In this document: positions 1 to 6,171 of the stretch, one piece after another | Layout of the letters: each line of letters begins with the position of its first letter | Position numbering within the stretch: the first letter of the stretch is position 1 | From: Candidatus Babelota bacterium | GTDB taxonomy: Bacteria > Babelota > Babeliae > Babelales > Babelaceae | DNA length: 10,896 bases | NCBI GenBank assembly: GCA_003484685.1 | Contig: DNBB01000007.1 | Coordinates: forward strand, 51,703-62,598 | Reading direction: 5' to 3' | The notes under the pieces: model-generated | Databases searched by the model: none | The model's input: the letters and a program-made list of their open reading frames with translations, nothing else | Told to the model about the DNA's origin: nothing | Translations under genes and position numbers: made by a program

Positions 1-806
1 CCGCGTAGCTTATTGACCACAAGAGTCGTCAGCGCTTCTCCATCAACATCTTCTGCGATAATCAAAAGCGGACGGCTTGACCGTGCCACGCTCTCAAGAA
101 TAGGAAGCAGCGGCTTCATGCTTGAAATTTTCTTTTCAAAAATCAAGATAGCGGGATTTTCGAGCGTTGCGCTCATTTTGTCTGCATCGGTTACAAAGTA
201 AGGCGAGATATACCCACGATCAAATTGCATACCCTCAACAACCTCAAGCGAGCTGTCCATACCCTTAGCTTCTTCAACGGTTATTACTCCGTCACGGCCA
301 ACGCGCTCCATAGCTTCGGCAATTTGACCACCAATATAGGTGTCCGAGTTTGCAGAAATAGTTGCGACCTGCTCAATTTCGCGCTTGCCTTTAACCGGCG
401 TTGAACGCTTTTGGACATCAGCAATCACAGCTTCAACTGCCTTATCAATGCCACGCTTAAGCTCTACGGGATTAGCGCCCGCAACAACATACTTATTCCC
501 CTCGCGGAAAATAGCTTGTGTTAAAACCGTAGCCGTCGTTGTTCCATCCCCTGCAACATCTGCAGTCTTGTTCGCAACTTCATTAACAAGCTGGGCCGCC
601 ATATTCTCAGCAGGATCTTGCAAAGAAATTTCTTTTGCAACGCTTACACCATCTTTAGTGACAATCGGTGAACCAAAGGACTTTTGAAGCGCTACATTAC
701 GTCCACGCGGGCCAAGAGTTACTTTAACGGCATCGGCCAATGCATCAACGCCTTTTACAATTTTTTGGCGCGCTTCTGCACCAAATAATAATTTTTTTGC
801 TGCCAT
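1..806 (-). CDS. groEL: Chaperonin GroEL (Hsp60), N-terminal part, truncated by window edge
   Basis: This is the large chaperonin subunit, which forms the double-ring ATP-driven folding chamber in the cytoplasm and works with the GroES lid. Translating the minus strand from ATG at 806 gives about 268 residues, roughly half of the usual 545. The start MAAKKLLFGAEAR, the block VTLGPRGRNV, Asp52 in TKDG, and the nucleotide-binding GDGTTTATVL (Asp87) all sit at GroEL-typical positions. The equatorial segment is followed by ISANSD, VEGMQFDRGYISPYF and the apical LLIIAEDVDGEAL. The rest, including the second equatorial segment with the catalytic Asp near 398, lies outside the window. An AAGGA ribosome site precedes the ATG. 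The gene follows groES after a 34-bp gap, so the two are almost certainly co-transcribed. No frameshift is seen. Confidence 0.97.
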   Translation of the reverse strand, partial: MAAKKLLFGAEARQKIVKGVDALADAVKVTLGPRGRNVALQKSFGSPIVTKDGVSVAKEISLQDPAENMAAQLVNEVANKTADVAGDGTTTATVLTQAIFREGNKYVVAGANPVELKRGIDKAVEAVIADVQKRSTPVKGKREIEQVATISANSDTYIGGQIAEAMERVGRDGVITVEEAKGMDSSLEVVEGMQFDRGYISPYFVTDADKMSATLENPAILIFEKKISSMKPLLPILESVARSSRPLLIIAEDVDGEALTTLVVNKLR

Positions 807-840
807 AATTTATCCTTATTGATAATCAATACTTCTAGAC

Positions 841-1134
841 CTATTCAGGAATAACACCAAGCACATCATCTTCGCGGAGAATCAAAAGTTCCTTGCCCGC
901 ATCAGTACCCGCATACTTAGCAAAGAAAACTGTGTCGCCGATTTTTACCTGAAGCGGGATCAGTGTCCCGTCATCACGACGACGGCCCCCACCAACCGCA
1001 ACAACCTTCCCTAGTTGCCCTTTTTCTTTTGCGGTGTCTGGAATAATAATACCTGCCGGACTCTTTTCTTCGACCTCTTCAAGACGTGAAACAACAATCC
1101 GGTCATACAACGGCTGCAGTTTTTCAAACATCAT
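841..1134 (-). CDS. groES: Co-chaperonin GroES (Hsp10)
   Basis: This is the heptameric lid of the GroEL folding chamber. The 97-residue product has the usual family length and its landmarks: LQPLYDRIVV at the N-terminus, then the mobile loop region EEKSPAGIIIPDTAKEK that contacts GroEL, then GKVVAVGGG, IGDTVFFAKYAGT and the C-terminal ILREDDVLGVI. Two adjacent ATG codons (1134 and 1131) are both possible starts. A strong GGGAGG Shine-Dalgarno sequence lies 5-8 bp before them, and the first ATG is used here. It is the first gene of a groES-groEL operon read from the promoter proposed at 1204-1231. The classical CIRCE operator is not found upstream. Confidence 0.97.
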   Translation of the reverse strand: MMFEKLQPLYDRIVVSRLEEVEEKSPAGIIIPDTAKEKGQLGKVVAVGGGRRRDDGTLIPLQVKIGDTVFFAKYAGTDAGKELLILREDDVLGVIPE

Positions 1135-1201
1135 GGAATCCTCCCTAAAAATATTATTGTCTTCTTTGTAAACCTATTTTGCTAGTACCAACTACTACCC
1201 A

Positions 1202-1231
1202 TGAGTATACTCAAAAAAAGTTTAACCTCAA
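1202..1231 (-). promoter_or_regulatory. Putative sigma-70 promoter of groES-groEL with an overlapping palindrome
   Basis: On the minus strand a TTGAGG box (1231-1226) and a TATACT box (1209-1204) are separated by 16 bp, giving a predicted start near 1197 and a leader of about 60 nt before groES. The -10 box lies inside a perfect 12-bp palindrome, TGAGTATACTCA, at 1202-1213. A dyad in that position could be a repressor operator. This is inferred from sequence only; the spacing is one base short of optimal. Confidence 0.45.
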
Positions 1232-1330
1232 TATTTTACAATAGAAGACTAAAATTTCTTACCAAAAACCGCTAAAGTCTAAACTAATAAAAGTGGCTTT
1301 TTAAGGCAAATTCAAACTCGCAACTGTACA

Positions 1331-1349
1331 ACCGCCCCCGAAGGGTGGT
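1331..1349 (+). other. Hairpin in the leader of the epimerase gene
   Basis: ACCGCCC (1331-1337) pairs with GGGTGGT (1343-1349) around a 5-nt CCGAA loop, giving seven pairs with one G-U. The wobble pair works only in plus-strand RNA; the minus strand would have an A-C mismatch. The structure therefore fits a leader of the gene starting at 1396. It is followed by a GC block, CGGGTCCCG, at 1358-1366 and a short T run (1371-1375), so a weak terminator or attenuator is possible. It does not match a riboswitch class that I recognise. Confidence 0.35.
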
Positions 1350-1395
1350 ATCCTAACCGGGTCCCGCCAATTTTTAGTACCCTAAGGAAGATCCT

Positions 1396-2058
1396 ATGAG
1401 AATATTCCCTTCTTTAATGGCTGCAAACCAATTATATTTAGGTGATATTGTTGTTCAATTAGAACCGTTATGTGATGGTTTTCATCTGGACATAATGGAT
1501 TTGGAGTTTGTCGACAACCTTATTGGCGGCATAAGCCTTGCAAACCAACTAGGACATGCGGTAAAAAAACCACTTTGGGTAGACCTTTTTTTGTCAAATC
1601 CGCGCACCGTTCTTTCGCGGCTTGAACTCGATCCAAACGATATTGTAACCATCCATGCAGAAAGCACGTTTGATCCGGTAGTCTTTGATCTCATTCGAGA
1701 AAAAAAATGTCTTGCAAGCCTTGCAATCAACCCAGAAACACCCCTGGAAAAAATCCTTCCCTTCATACATAACAAGCAGATAGACCACTTGGTCCTTATG
1801 TCCGTCATACCAGGAGCCTCTGGCAGGCCATTTGTTGAAGCAACACTAAAAAAAGCTGCGCAAGCTTATCAAATAACTCAACAATATGGCATTACCATTG
1901 CCATGGACGGAGGCATATCCCGTAAAAACATTGAGAGTATTTTGGCTCTCGGCGTTGGCGATATTGTTATCGGCTCAGCACTTTTTAGTACCGAAAATCC
2001 GGTAGAAGAACTTCTTCATTACCAAGAATGGCGAAAAATAAATACATTGGAACAATAA
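1396..2058 (+). CDS. rpe: Ribulose-phosphate 3-epimerase family protein
   Basis: Rpe interconverts D-ribulose 5-phosphate and D-xylulose 5-phosphate in the pentose phosphate pathway, using a metal-assisted TIM barrel. The 220-residue product has family length and motifs: FPSLMAA (residues 4-10), FHLDIMD (29-35), VTIHAE (84-89), LAINPETPLE (109-118), LMSVIPGASGRPF (134-146), AMDGGI (169-174) and GSALF near 195. Metal ligands His30, Asp32 and Asp171 are present. The second metal-binding His, normally in a DVHLM motif, is Asp63 in WVDLFL. The usual MDGHF reads MDLEF and the usual SVNPG reads SVIPG. These changes resemble divergent Rpe-like sugar-phosphate epimerases, so the exact substrate is uncertain. 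The ATG at 1396 follows an AAGGAAG ribosome site at 1384-1390. The gene stands alone, converging on the tRNA gene, with no clear terminator after it. Confidence 0.85.
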   Translation: MRIFPSLMAANQLYLGDIVVQLEPLCDGFHLDIMDLEFVDNLIGGISLANQLGHAVKKPLWVDLFLSNPRTVLSRLELDPNDIVTIHAESTFDPVVFDLIREKKCLASLAINPETPLEKILPFIHNKQIDHLVLMSVIPGASGRPFVEATLKKAAQAYQITQQYGITIAMDGGISRKNIESILALGVGDIVIGSALFSTENPVEELLHYQEWRKINTLEQ

Positions 2059-2063
2059 GAGCT

Positions 2064-2140
2064 TGGTGCGCCCAGTAGGATTCGAACCTACGACCTACGG
2101 ATTAGAAATCCGTTGCTCTATCCTGCTGAGCTATGGGCGC
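2064..2140 (-). tRNA. tRNA-Arg, anticodon TCT
   Basis: The minus strand from 2140 folds as a full cloverleaf. It has a GCGCCCA/TGGGCGC acceptor stem, a D arm containing AGCTCAGCAGGATAGAGC, an anticodon stem ACGGA/TCCGT with loop TTTCTAA, and a T arm GTAGG-TTCGAAT-CCTAC. The anticodon TCT (complement of 2104-2106) reads AGA arginine codons. The discriminator base is A and CCA is encoded (2066-2064), so no added CCA is needed. It lies downstream of atpA on the same strand but has its own promoter-like sequence. Its 3' end is 5 bp from the end of the converging epimerase gene. Confidence 0.97.
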
Positions 2141-2153
2141 AAATAGTAAGCTT

Positions 2154-2182
2154 AGTATAAACAAATGAGCATCTACCGCCAA
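2154..2182 (-). promoter_or_regulatory. Putative promoter of tRNA-Arg
   Basis: On the minus strand TTGGCG (2182-2177) and TATACT (2159-2154) are separated by exactly 17 bp. The predicted start near 2147 is only about 7 nt ahead of the mature tRNA 5' end. The element sits in the 48-bp gap after the atpA stop codon, so the tRNA can be expressed independently of the ATP synthase cluster. Confidence 0.5.
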
Positions 2183-2188
2183 GGGTTC

Positions 2189-3712
2189 TTACCAAGATCC
2201 TTCACGGCCTGAGAAAATCATCATAAACTCTCGAGCTATATCCCTTAGTTGCAATTGAAGGGATTGCTGTAGCTCTTCTGTCTGGTAAATACGCGCATAG
2301 ACATCTTTGTAGACTCCCGCAACATACGAGACAAATTCACGCGCACAACGTGATACTTCTCGTAAATCAATCCTATCTAAAAAGTCTTCTCTCAACAAAA
2401 AGAGCTTAAGCGCCTGATCAACGAAAGAGCTTGTTTCAAACTGAGCTTGTTTCAGCAATTCAACAACGACAGCACCACGCGCAAGCCGTTGCTGCGATAT
2501 CATGTCAAGTTCAGATCCAAACTGAGAAAAGGCAAGCAACTCCGCATACTGGGCTAACTCTAAGCGCAACGCCCTAGTTACCGATTTTATTGCTTTGGTC
2601 TGAGCAGCCCCACCAACGCGAGAAACCGAAAGCTCTACGTTAACGGCAGGACGCACACCCGAGTTAAATAGTTTGGTATCTAAGAAGATCTGTCCATCGG
2701 TAATCGAAATTAAATTCGTTGGAATATATGCCGTAATGTCGTCTCCCTGAATCTGTACGATCGGTAACGCAGTCAGAGAACCACCACTTTTAAAATGTCC
2801 TGCGCGCTCAAGCAAACGAGAGTGGAGATAGAAAACGTCACCCGGATACGCCTCTCTCCCTGGAGGACGACGCATCAATAAAGAAATTTCTCGATATGCT
2901 GTTGCATGATTTGAAAGATCATCATAAACCACGAGAACATCGTGCCCATGCGCAACAAAAAATTCCCCAACAGTCGTCGCAACATAGGGAGCCAGATAGC
3001 GGTTAAGCGCAGAAGAACCGGCATCAGCATCAACTATTATCGTGTACTCCATTGCGCCTTGTTCTTCTAGCGTTCGTATCATCCGAGCAATATTAGCCTG
3101 GCGCTGTCCAATAGATGCATAGACGCAAATAACATTTTTGCCTTTTTGATGGATAATCGTATCGAGAGCAACAGCAGTTTTACCAGTTCCTCGATTTCCG
3201 ACAATCAGCTCCCGCTGGCCACGTCCAACTGGTACCAATGCATCAATAGCCATAATGCCTGTTTCAAGCGGTTTATTTATTGGCGTTCGGTCAACAATGC
3301 CGGGAATACGAACCTCGATAGGCCGCAATTCGTCTGTCGGAAAATCTCCAAGTCCATCAATAGGTTTTCCCGTTGCGTTAATCGTACGACCTAATAACGC
3401 TTTAGAAACAGGAACTCTAAAAACATCTCCCGTACGCTCAACAATTTCTTGCTCACTAACCGGAATATGGCTATATAAAACAAAGGCTGTAACTGAATCT
3501 TCTTTAAGATCTAAAACAATTCCTTTATTTCCTCCAGCAAAGGTGAGCAGCTCACCGAAGACTGCACCTTGTAACCCAATAATTTTGCAGCTTGAGTCGC
3601 CAACCTGAATAACCGTTCCCGATTCCCGCAGACCCTTTTCAACCGTCTGCCCTTGAATCTCGCGCAAAGAACGCTCAAAAAGCGATATTAGATCTGTATT
3701 TTTTATTTCCAT
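2189..3712 (-). CDS. atpA: F-type ATP synthase subunit alpha
   Basis: The alpha subunit alternates with beta in the F1 catalytic hexamer and carries the non-catalytic nucleotide sites. The 507 residues match family length. Seen in order: an N-terminal helix near residues 5-20 that docks on delta, a beta-barrel domain, a P-loop GNRGTGKT (172-179), VYASIGQR (197-204), VVYDDLSNHA (261-270), the block MRRPPGREAYPGDVFYLHSRLLERA (280-304), and VSRVGG with the arginine finger Arg365. The P-loop usually reads GDRQTGKT, so Asp173 and Gln175 are replaced by Asn and Gly. The ATG at 3712 shares one base with the atpH stop (TAATG) and follows GGGAG, indicating translational coupling. It is the last gene of the cluster: instead of the usual atpG-atpD-atpC, a tRNA gene follows. 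Confidence 0.97.
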   Translation of the reverse strand: MEIKNTDLISLFERSLREIQGQTVEKGLRESGTVIQVGDSSCKIIGLQGAVFGELLTFAGGNKGIVLDLKEDSVTAFVLYSHIPVSEQEIVERTGDVFRVPVSKALLGRTINATGKPIDGLGDFPTDELRPIEVRIPGIVDRTPINKPLETGIMAIDALVPVGRGQRELIVGNRGTGKTAVALDTIIHQKGKNVICVYASIGQRQANIARMIRTLEEQGAMEYTIIVDADAGSSALNRYLAPYVATTVGEFFVAHGHDVLVVYDDLSNHATAYREISLLMRRPPGREAYPGDVFYLHSRLLERAGHFKSGGSLTALPIVQIQGDDITAYIPTNLISITDGQIFLDTKLFNSGVRPAVNVELSVSRVGGAAQTKAIKSVTRALRLELAQYAELLAFSQFGSELDMISQQRLARGAVVVELLKQAQFETSSFVDQALKLFLLREDFLDRIDLREVSRCAREFVSYVAGVYKDVYARIYQTEELQQSLQLQLRDIAREFMMIFSGREGSW

Positions 3713-4239
3713 TAATTACTCCCGATCACCCCACGCGCACAAGCACGCAAATAACGCCGCACAGAATGCTCCCAGTACCAATGGTCTGCTTGTATTTCGA
3801 CACCAGCCAAAAGCGCCGGCTTTGCATACAACAGGTAGAGAACCGAACTACCAAATAGACGAACAATAGAATCTTTATATTGCTGCGCTAGTTCAGGCAT
3901 AAGCTCATGCGAATATCCGATACGCACAAAGACAATTCGATGTTTCTTTAAAAAAAGCTCAACAAAAAAACAAAAAACACGCGGAAAAAGCATTAAACGA
4001 TGCTCCTGCTCAAGAAGCCGCAAAAGCGACTTCAGCGTATTATCCTTTATTGAAAATTGCGCCAAAACGCCAGCAATAACATCCAACGATTGATGCCACA
4101 ACGCAACGCCATATCGTTGAAAAAAAAGTGCTGCCATCTGAAGATGAGTCACAGTTTCTAAATCATTGGGCAAAAGACTTACGCGCAAGCACGCTGCTGC
4201 ATATTTACGTGCTAAAAAAACTTCTTGATCGTTATACAT
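3712..4239 (-). CDS. atpH: F-type ATP synthase subunit delta (OSCP type)
   Basis: Delta joins the top of the F1 head (the alpha N-terminus) to the b-type peripheral stalk. The product is divergent but has delta size (about 175 residues) and position. It begins with a helical segment YNDQEVFLARKYAAACLRV, close to the canonical ARRYAKAL start of delta, and has a C-terminal segment (ALLAGVEIQADHWYWEHSVRRYL) where delta normally reads GG.xI..g....D.S....L. The start is ambiguous: TTG at 4251, GTG at 4248 and ATG at 4239 are all in frame. ATG is chosen because the canonical ARKYA motif is then near the N-terminus and the overlap with the upstream gene is only 8 bp (ATGTATAA). It lies directly between the second b-type gene and atpA. 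Assignment rests on gene order plus modest motif similarity. Confidence 0.85.
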   Translation of the reverse strand: MYNDQEVFLARKYAAACLRVSLLPNDLETVTHLQMAALFFQRYGVALWHQSLDVIAGVLAQFSIKDNTLKSLLRLLEQEHRLMLFPRVFCFFVELFLKKHRIVFVRIGYSHELMPELAQQYKDSIVRLFGSSVLYLLYAKPALLAGVEIQADHWYWEHSVRRYLRACARGVIGSN

Positions 4240-4720
4240 GCGAATCACCAAGCAGTGAAATCATCGCTCGACTGATATATGCCTGTCCAGCATCTCGATT
4301 TGAAAAATGCTTTTTAAGTTCCTGCTCAGCAGCCTGCAAAGCCACCGGAAAGACCTCGTGCTCGATCTGAGCCAGCCGAAAATATTCCATCTGTGTTTGA
4401 ATTCGATTGCAATAATGCTCGCGGCAGGATGTTTTTTCAAAAATCCGCTTTCCAGCAACTGACTCTTCAAAAGCTACCCAAGTTGCAACCTTTTCCATAA
4501 GCGTTCGGTACTGCTCATCACGAAATTCACGGTCACGATCAATTAATGTTAAGGTATGTGCTAATCGCACACGTTCATCGCCTAGCTGTTCCCGAACTTC
4601 TTTTTTTTCATACATTTCGCGCGTAATTTGCGGCGCGAGTTTTTTGCGAAAAACAAACCAAAACAAGCCAAAAAGCAAAGCGCTATTAAAGAAAGCAAAA
4701 AAAACATCTACCAATATCAT
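4232..4720 (-). CDS. atpF: F-type ATP synthase subunit b, second copy (b-like stator subunit)
   Basis: This is a second b-type peripheral stalk subunit, expected to pair with the neighbouring b as a heterodimer in the membrane and stator. The 162 residues begin with one membrane helix (VDVFFAFFNSALLFGLFWFVF, about residues 4-24). A basic, highly charged helical stretch follows (RKKLAPQITREMYEKKEVREQLGDERVRLAHTL onwards), as in b subunits. The C-terminal part (about 125-160), ending HFSNRDAGQAYISRAMISLL, resembles the delta-binding end of b. The ATG at 4720 is 1 bp after the preceding stop and has a strong AAGGGAG ribosome site inside the end of that gene. Three cysteines (98-112 region) are unusual for b. 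Which of the two genes corresponds to b and which to b' cannot be decided from the sequence. Confidence 0.75.
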   Translation of the reverse strand: MILVDVFFAFFNSALLFGLFWFVFRKKLAPQITREMYEKKEVREQLGDERVRLAHTLTLIDRDREFRDEQYRTLMEKVATWVAFEESVAGKRIFEKTSCREHYCNRIQTQMEYFRLAQIEHEVFPVALQAAEQELKKHFSNRDAGQAYISRAMISLLGDSHV

Positions 4721-4721
4721 G

Positions 4722-5093
4722 CTAATCTCCCTTTACAAGCTGCTGCACAATGTCGGTAGTAACATGATGTCGCAATTGCTTAATCTGTTCGGGCGAAACC
4801 TCAGAAGCCGTCATTTGAGGGAGGCATTCAATATCCTGACCCTTTGAAGAAGCTGTTCCTTTTTCATAACGTAGATACAATACGCGGCAATGGCGCTTCC
4901 ATTGGGCATCAATAACGGCCTCTCGCCGAGCTGCCTCTTCACCCAACAAAGCAACGTTGCTCTCTAACAGAAGTTTTTCCCGATCTAAACGTTTCATCAA
5001 AATAAGTGCGGGCCTGAGCAAAACATACTTAAGTATCAGATACGCTAACAAAAAATGGATTATCTGAAACAACAGCAGTGCATTAACGATCAT
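4722..5093 (-). CDS. atpF: F-type ATP synthase subunit b, first copy (short)
   Basis: This is a b-type stator subunit placed directly after the c-ring gene, where atpF normally lies. The 123 residues start with one membrane helix (NALLLFQIIHFLLAYLILKYVLL, about residues 4-26), then RPALILMKRLDREKLLLESNV. That is the layout of the b family, in which the helix leads into an LxxRxxxI segment and then a long helix. It is shorter than the usual 150-170 residues, and the middle (about 75-100) is poor in coiled-coil pattern, so the stalk part seems reduced. The ATG at 5093 follows the atpE stop by 9 bp with only a weak AGG ribosome site. Its partner is probably the longer b-like protein encoded next. 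Confidence 0.75.
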   Translation of the reverse strand: MIVNALLLFQIIHFLLAYLILKYVLLRPALILMKRLDREKLLLESNVALLGEEAARREAVIDAQWKRHCRVLYLRYEKGTASSKGQDIECLPQMTASEVSPEQIKQLRHHVTTDIVQQLVKGD

Positions 5094-5102
5094 ATAAAAT
5101 GC

Positions 5103-5357
5103 CTAAATACTGTATCCAAGATACAAGAGAGCACCCGCTACTAGCAGCACATAAATTGCTGAAGCTTCAATAAAACCAAGCGAAATAATCATTGCTGCGC
5201 GAACATCGCCTGCTTTTTCGGGGTATTTACCAATATTCTCGCAAGCACGAGAAGCAACTAATGCTTGACCTATAGCAGGTCCAAAAGCGCCAATAGCCAT
5301 CGCAATCGCAGCCCCAAGATAGGCAGCCGATTTAACTATATACACATATTCTTCCAT
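5103..5357 (-). CDS. atpE: F-type ATP synthase subunit c (proteolipid ring)
   Basis: Subunit c forms the membrane rotor ring that carries the coupling ion. The 84-residue hairpin has helix 1 (about 10-36, with the glycine/alanine pattern and GPAIGQAL), a polar loop with Arg37 and a RACENIGKYPEKAGDVR turn, and helix 2 (about 54-80) with the ion-binding carboxylate Glu64 in GFIEASAIYVLL. Gln31 is present, but the residue after Glu64 is Ala rather than Ser or Thr. That pattern is commoner in proton-driven rings than in sodium-driven ones; this is inference from known ring motifs. The start ATG at 5357 follows a GGGAG ribosome site. It lies 24 bp after the kinase gene. The subunit a gene (atpB), usually just upstream, is absent. 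Confidence 0.95.
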   Translation of the reverse strand: MEEYVYIVKSAAYLGAAIAMAIGAFGPAIGQALVASRACENIGKYPEKAGDVRAAMIISLGFIEASAIYVLLVAGALLYLGYSI

Positions 5358-5381
5358 GACAAACTCCCGAGAAAGGACTAT

Positions 5382-6083
5382 TTACACTACCTTGCTTGCA
5401 AAAACCTGAGATCGATCAATACCAAGCTGCTGTACTACAAATTCGGCAACACGATCAGCATGTTCTTTCTGCAATGATTCACTTGCTTCAAAATCTTGAT
5501 CACAATCTAAAACCAAAACCGGTACATCATGTAACCGATGTGAAATATCCTGACGATGAATCAACCAGTTTTCATGCTTTGCATGCAATAACTTTAAATA
5601 ATCAAGGGAAACGAGTTTTTCTTCTATGCGATTTCTTTTATTAAGGCGCTGATAGCATACCGACGGATCCGTACGTAAATAAACAAAGCCAAGCGGCCGC
5701 TGCGTGCGATTCTCAACAAACCAGGAAAACCAGTCACAATACAGCTTCCATTCAAGCTCGTTCATCAGGCCAATTTCATAGGCATTTTTTGCAAAGCAAT
5801 ATCGATCGGCATAAACGGAACGCTCAGAAAGCAAATACGGCTTTTCAGCTTTTTTCATTTGCTCTTCAAGCGCAAAAATTCGTGTCAAAAATGCGTAGGT
5901 TTGAAAGGTATATGCCCAGCGATTTCCATCGCTATAAAATGCGTCTAAAAGATTTTCGCCATCAATATTTTGCCATGCTTGATGTGGCTCATACACAATG
6001 TGTGCATTCAACAGAGAGCCGACAACCCGCATAAAAGTAGATTTACCCGCACCAATGTTACCTTCAACCACAAAATAAGCCAT
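5382..6083 (-). CDS. Deoxynucleoside kinase, dCK/dGK-like
   Basis: It should phosphorylate deoxynucleosides to 5'-monophosphates in the cytoplasm, the first step of salvage to dNTPs. The 233-residue product has P-loop GNIGAGKS (8-15), the substrate-site EPHQAW (Glu32, Trp37), Gln61, the ERS motif as LSERSVYADRYCFAKN (Glu87, Arg88), and an arginine-rich lid (QRLNKRNRIEEK) followed by LDYLKLLHAKHENWL. The ERSVY-DRY, lid and KHENWL segments closely resemble animal dCK and dGK, with less likeness to thymidine kinase 1. The substrate (dA, dG or dC) cannot be read off. The ATG at 6083 is chosen because MAYFVVEGNIG begins right at the fold and GGGAG lies 7 bp upstream; an in-frame extension to 6158 has no ribosome site and would run through the predicted promoter. 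It is the first gene of the atp cluster, 24 bp from atpE. Confidence 0.88.
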   Translation of the reverse strand: MAYFVVEGNIGAGKSTFMRVVGSLLNAHIVYEPHQAWQNIDGENLLDAFYSDGNRWAYTFQTYAFLTRIFALEEQMKKAEKPYLLSERSVYADRYCFAKNAYEIGLMNELEWKLYCDWFSWFVENRTQRPLGFVYLRTDPSVCYQRLNKRNRIEEKLVSLDYLKLLHAKHENWLIHRQDISHRLHDVPVLVLDCDQDFEASESLQKEHADRVAEFVVQQLGIDRSQVFASKVV

Positions 6084-6120
6084 GCAATCTCCCTGGGAAA
6101 TTTTCTCTTTTTCGTACACA

Positions 6121-6149
6121 ACTAGACCCCTGAACAAATATTTTGTCAA
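6121..6149 (-). promoter_or_regulatory. Putative promoter of the kinase-ATP synthase cluster
   Basis: On the minus strand a perfect TTGACA (6149-6144) is followed after 17 bp by TCTAGT (6126-6121), predicting a start near 6114 and a leader of about 30 nt before the kinase ATG. No other promoter-like sequence was noticed between this point and the tRNA promoter, consistent with one transcript for the six genes. Its -35 box shares its bases with the divergent promoter. Confidence 0.5.
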
Positions 6150-6171
6150 CAAGAGCAAAGCTTGCTAGGAT
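6143..6171 (+). promoter_or_regulatory. Putative promoter of the outer-membrane protein cluster
   Basis: On the plus strand TTGTCA (6143-6148) and TAGGAT (6166-6171) are 17 bp apart, with TGC just before the -10 box making an extended -10. The start is predicted near 6178, about 54 nt before the ATG at 6232. The -35 box overlaps that of the divergent kinase promoter by five bases. Confidence 0.5.

Noticed and set aside
340..687. 115-codon open frame on the plus strand
   Set aside because: It is antisense to groEL, whose minus-strand translation matches the family throughout; the protein is low-complexity Ser/Ala-rich and has no ribosome site.
1325..1354. TGTACA and TATCCT as a promoter for the epimerase gene
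   Set aside because: Both boxes are weak and the 18-bp spacer contains the hairpin; not strong enough to list.
1358..1366. CGGGTCCC shared between the leaders at 1358 and 6196
   Set aside because: Both copies lie 36-38 bp before an ATG, but eight shared bases with no extended similarity are compatible with chance.
5103..5357. Sodium-binding signature in subunit c
   Set aside because: Gln31 is present, but it also occurs in proton rings, and the Ser/Thr normally following the key Glu in sodium rings is Ala here.
6084..6158. N-terminal extension of the deoxynucleoside kinase
   Set aside because: The extra 25 residues precede a normal MAYFVVEGNIG start with a good ribosome site, and the extended start lies upstream of the predicted transcription start.
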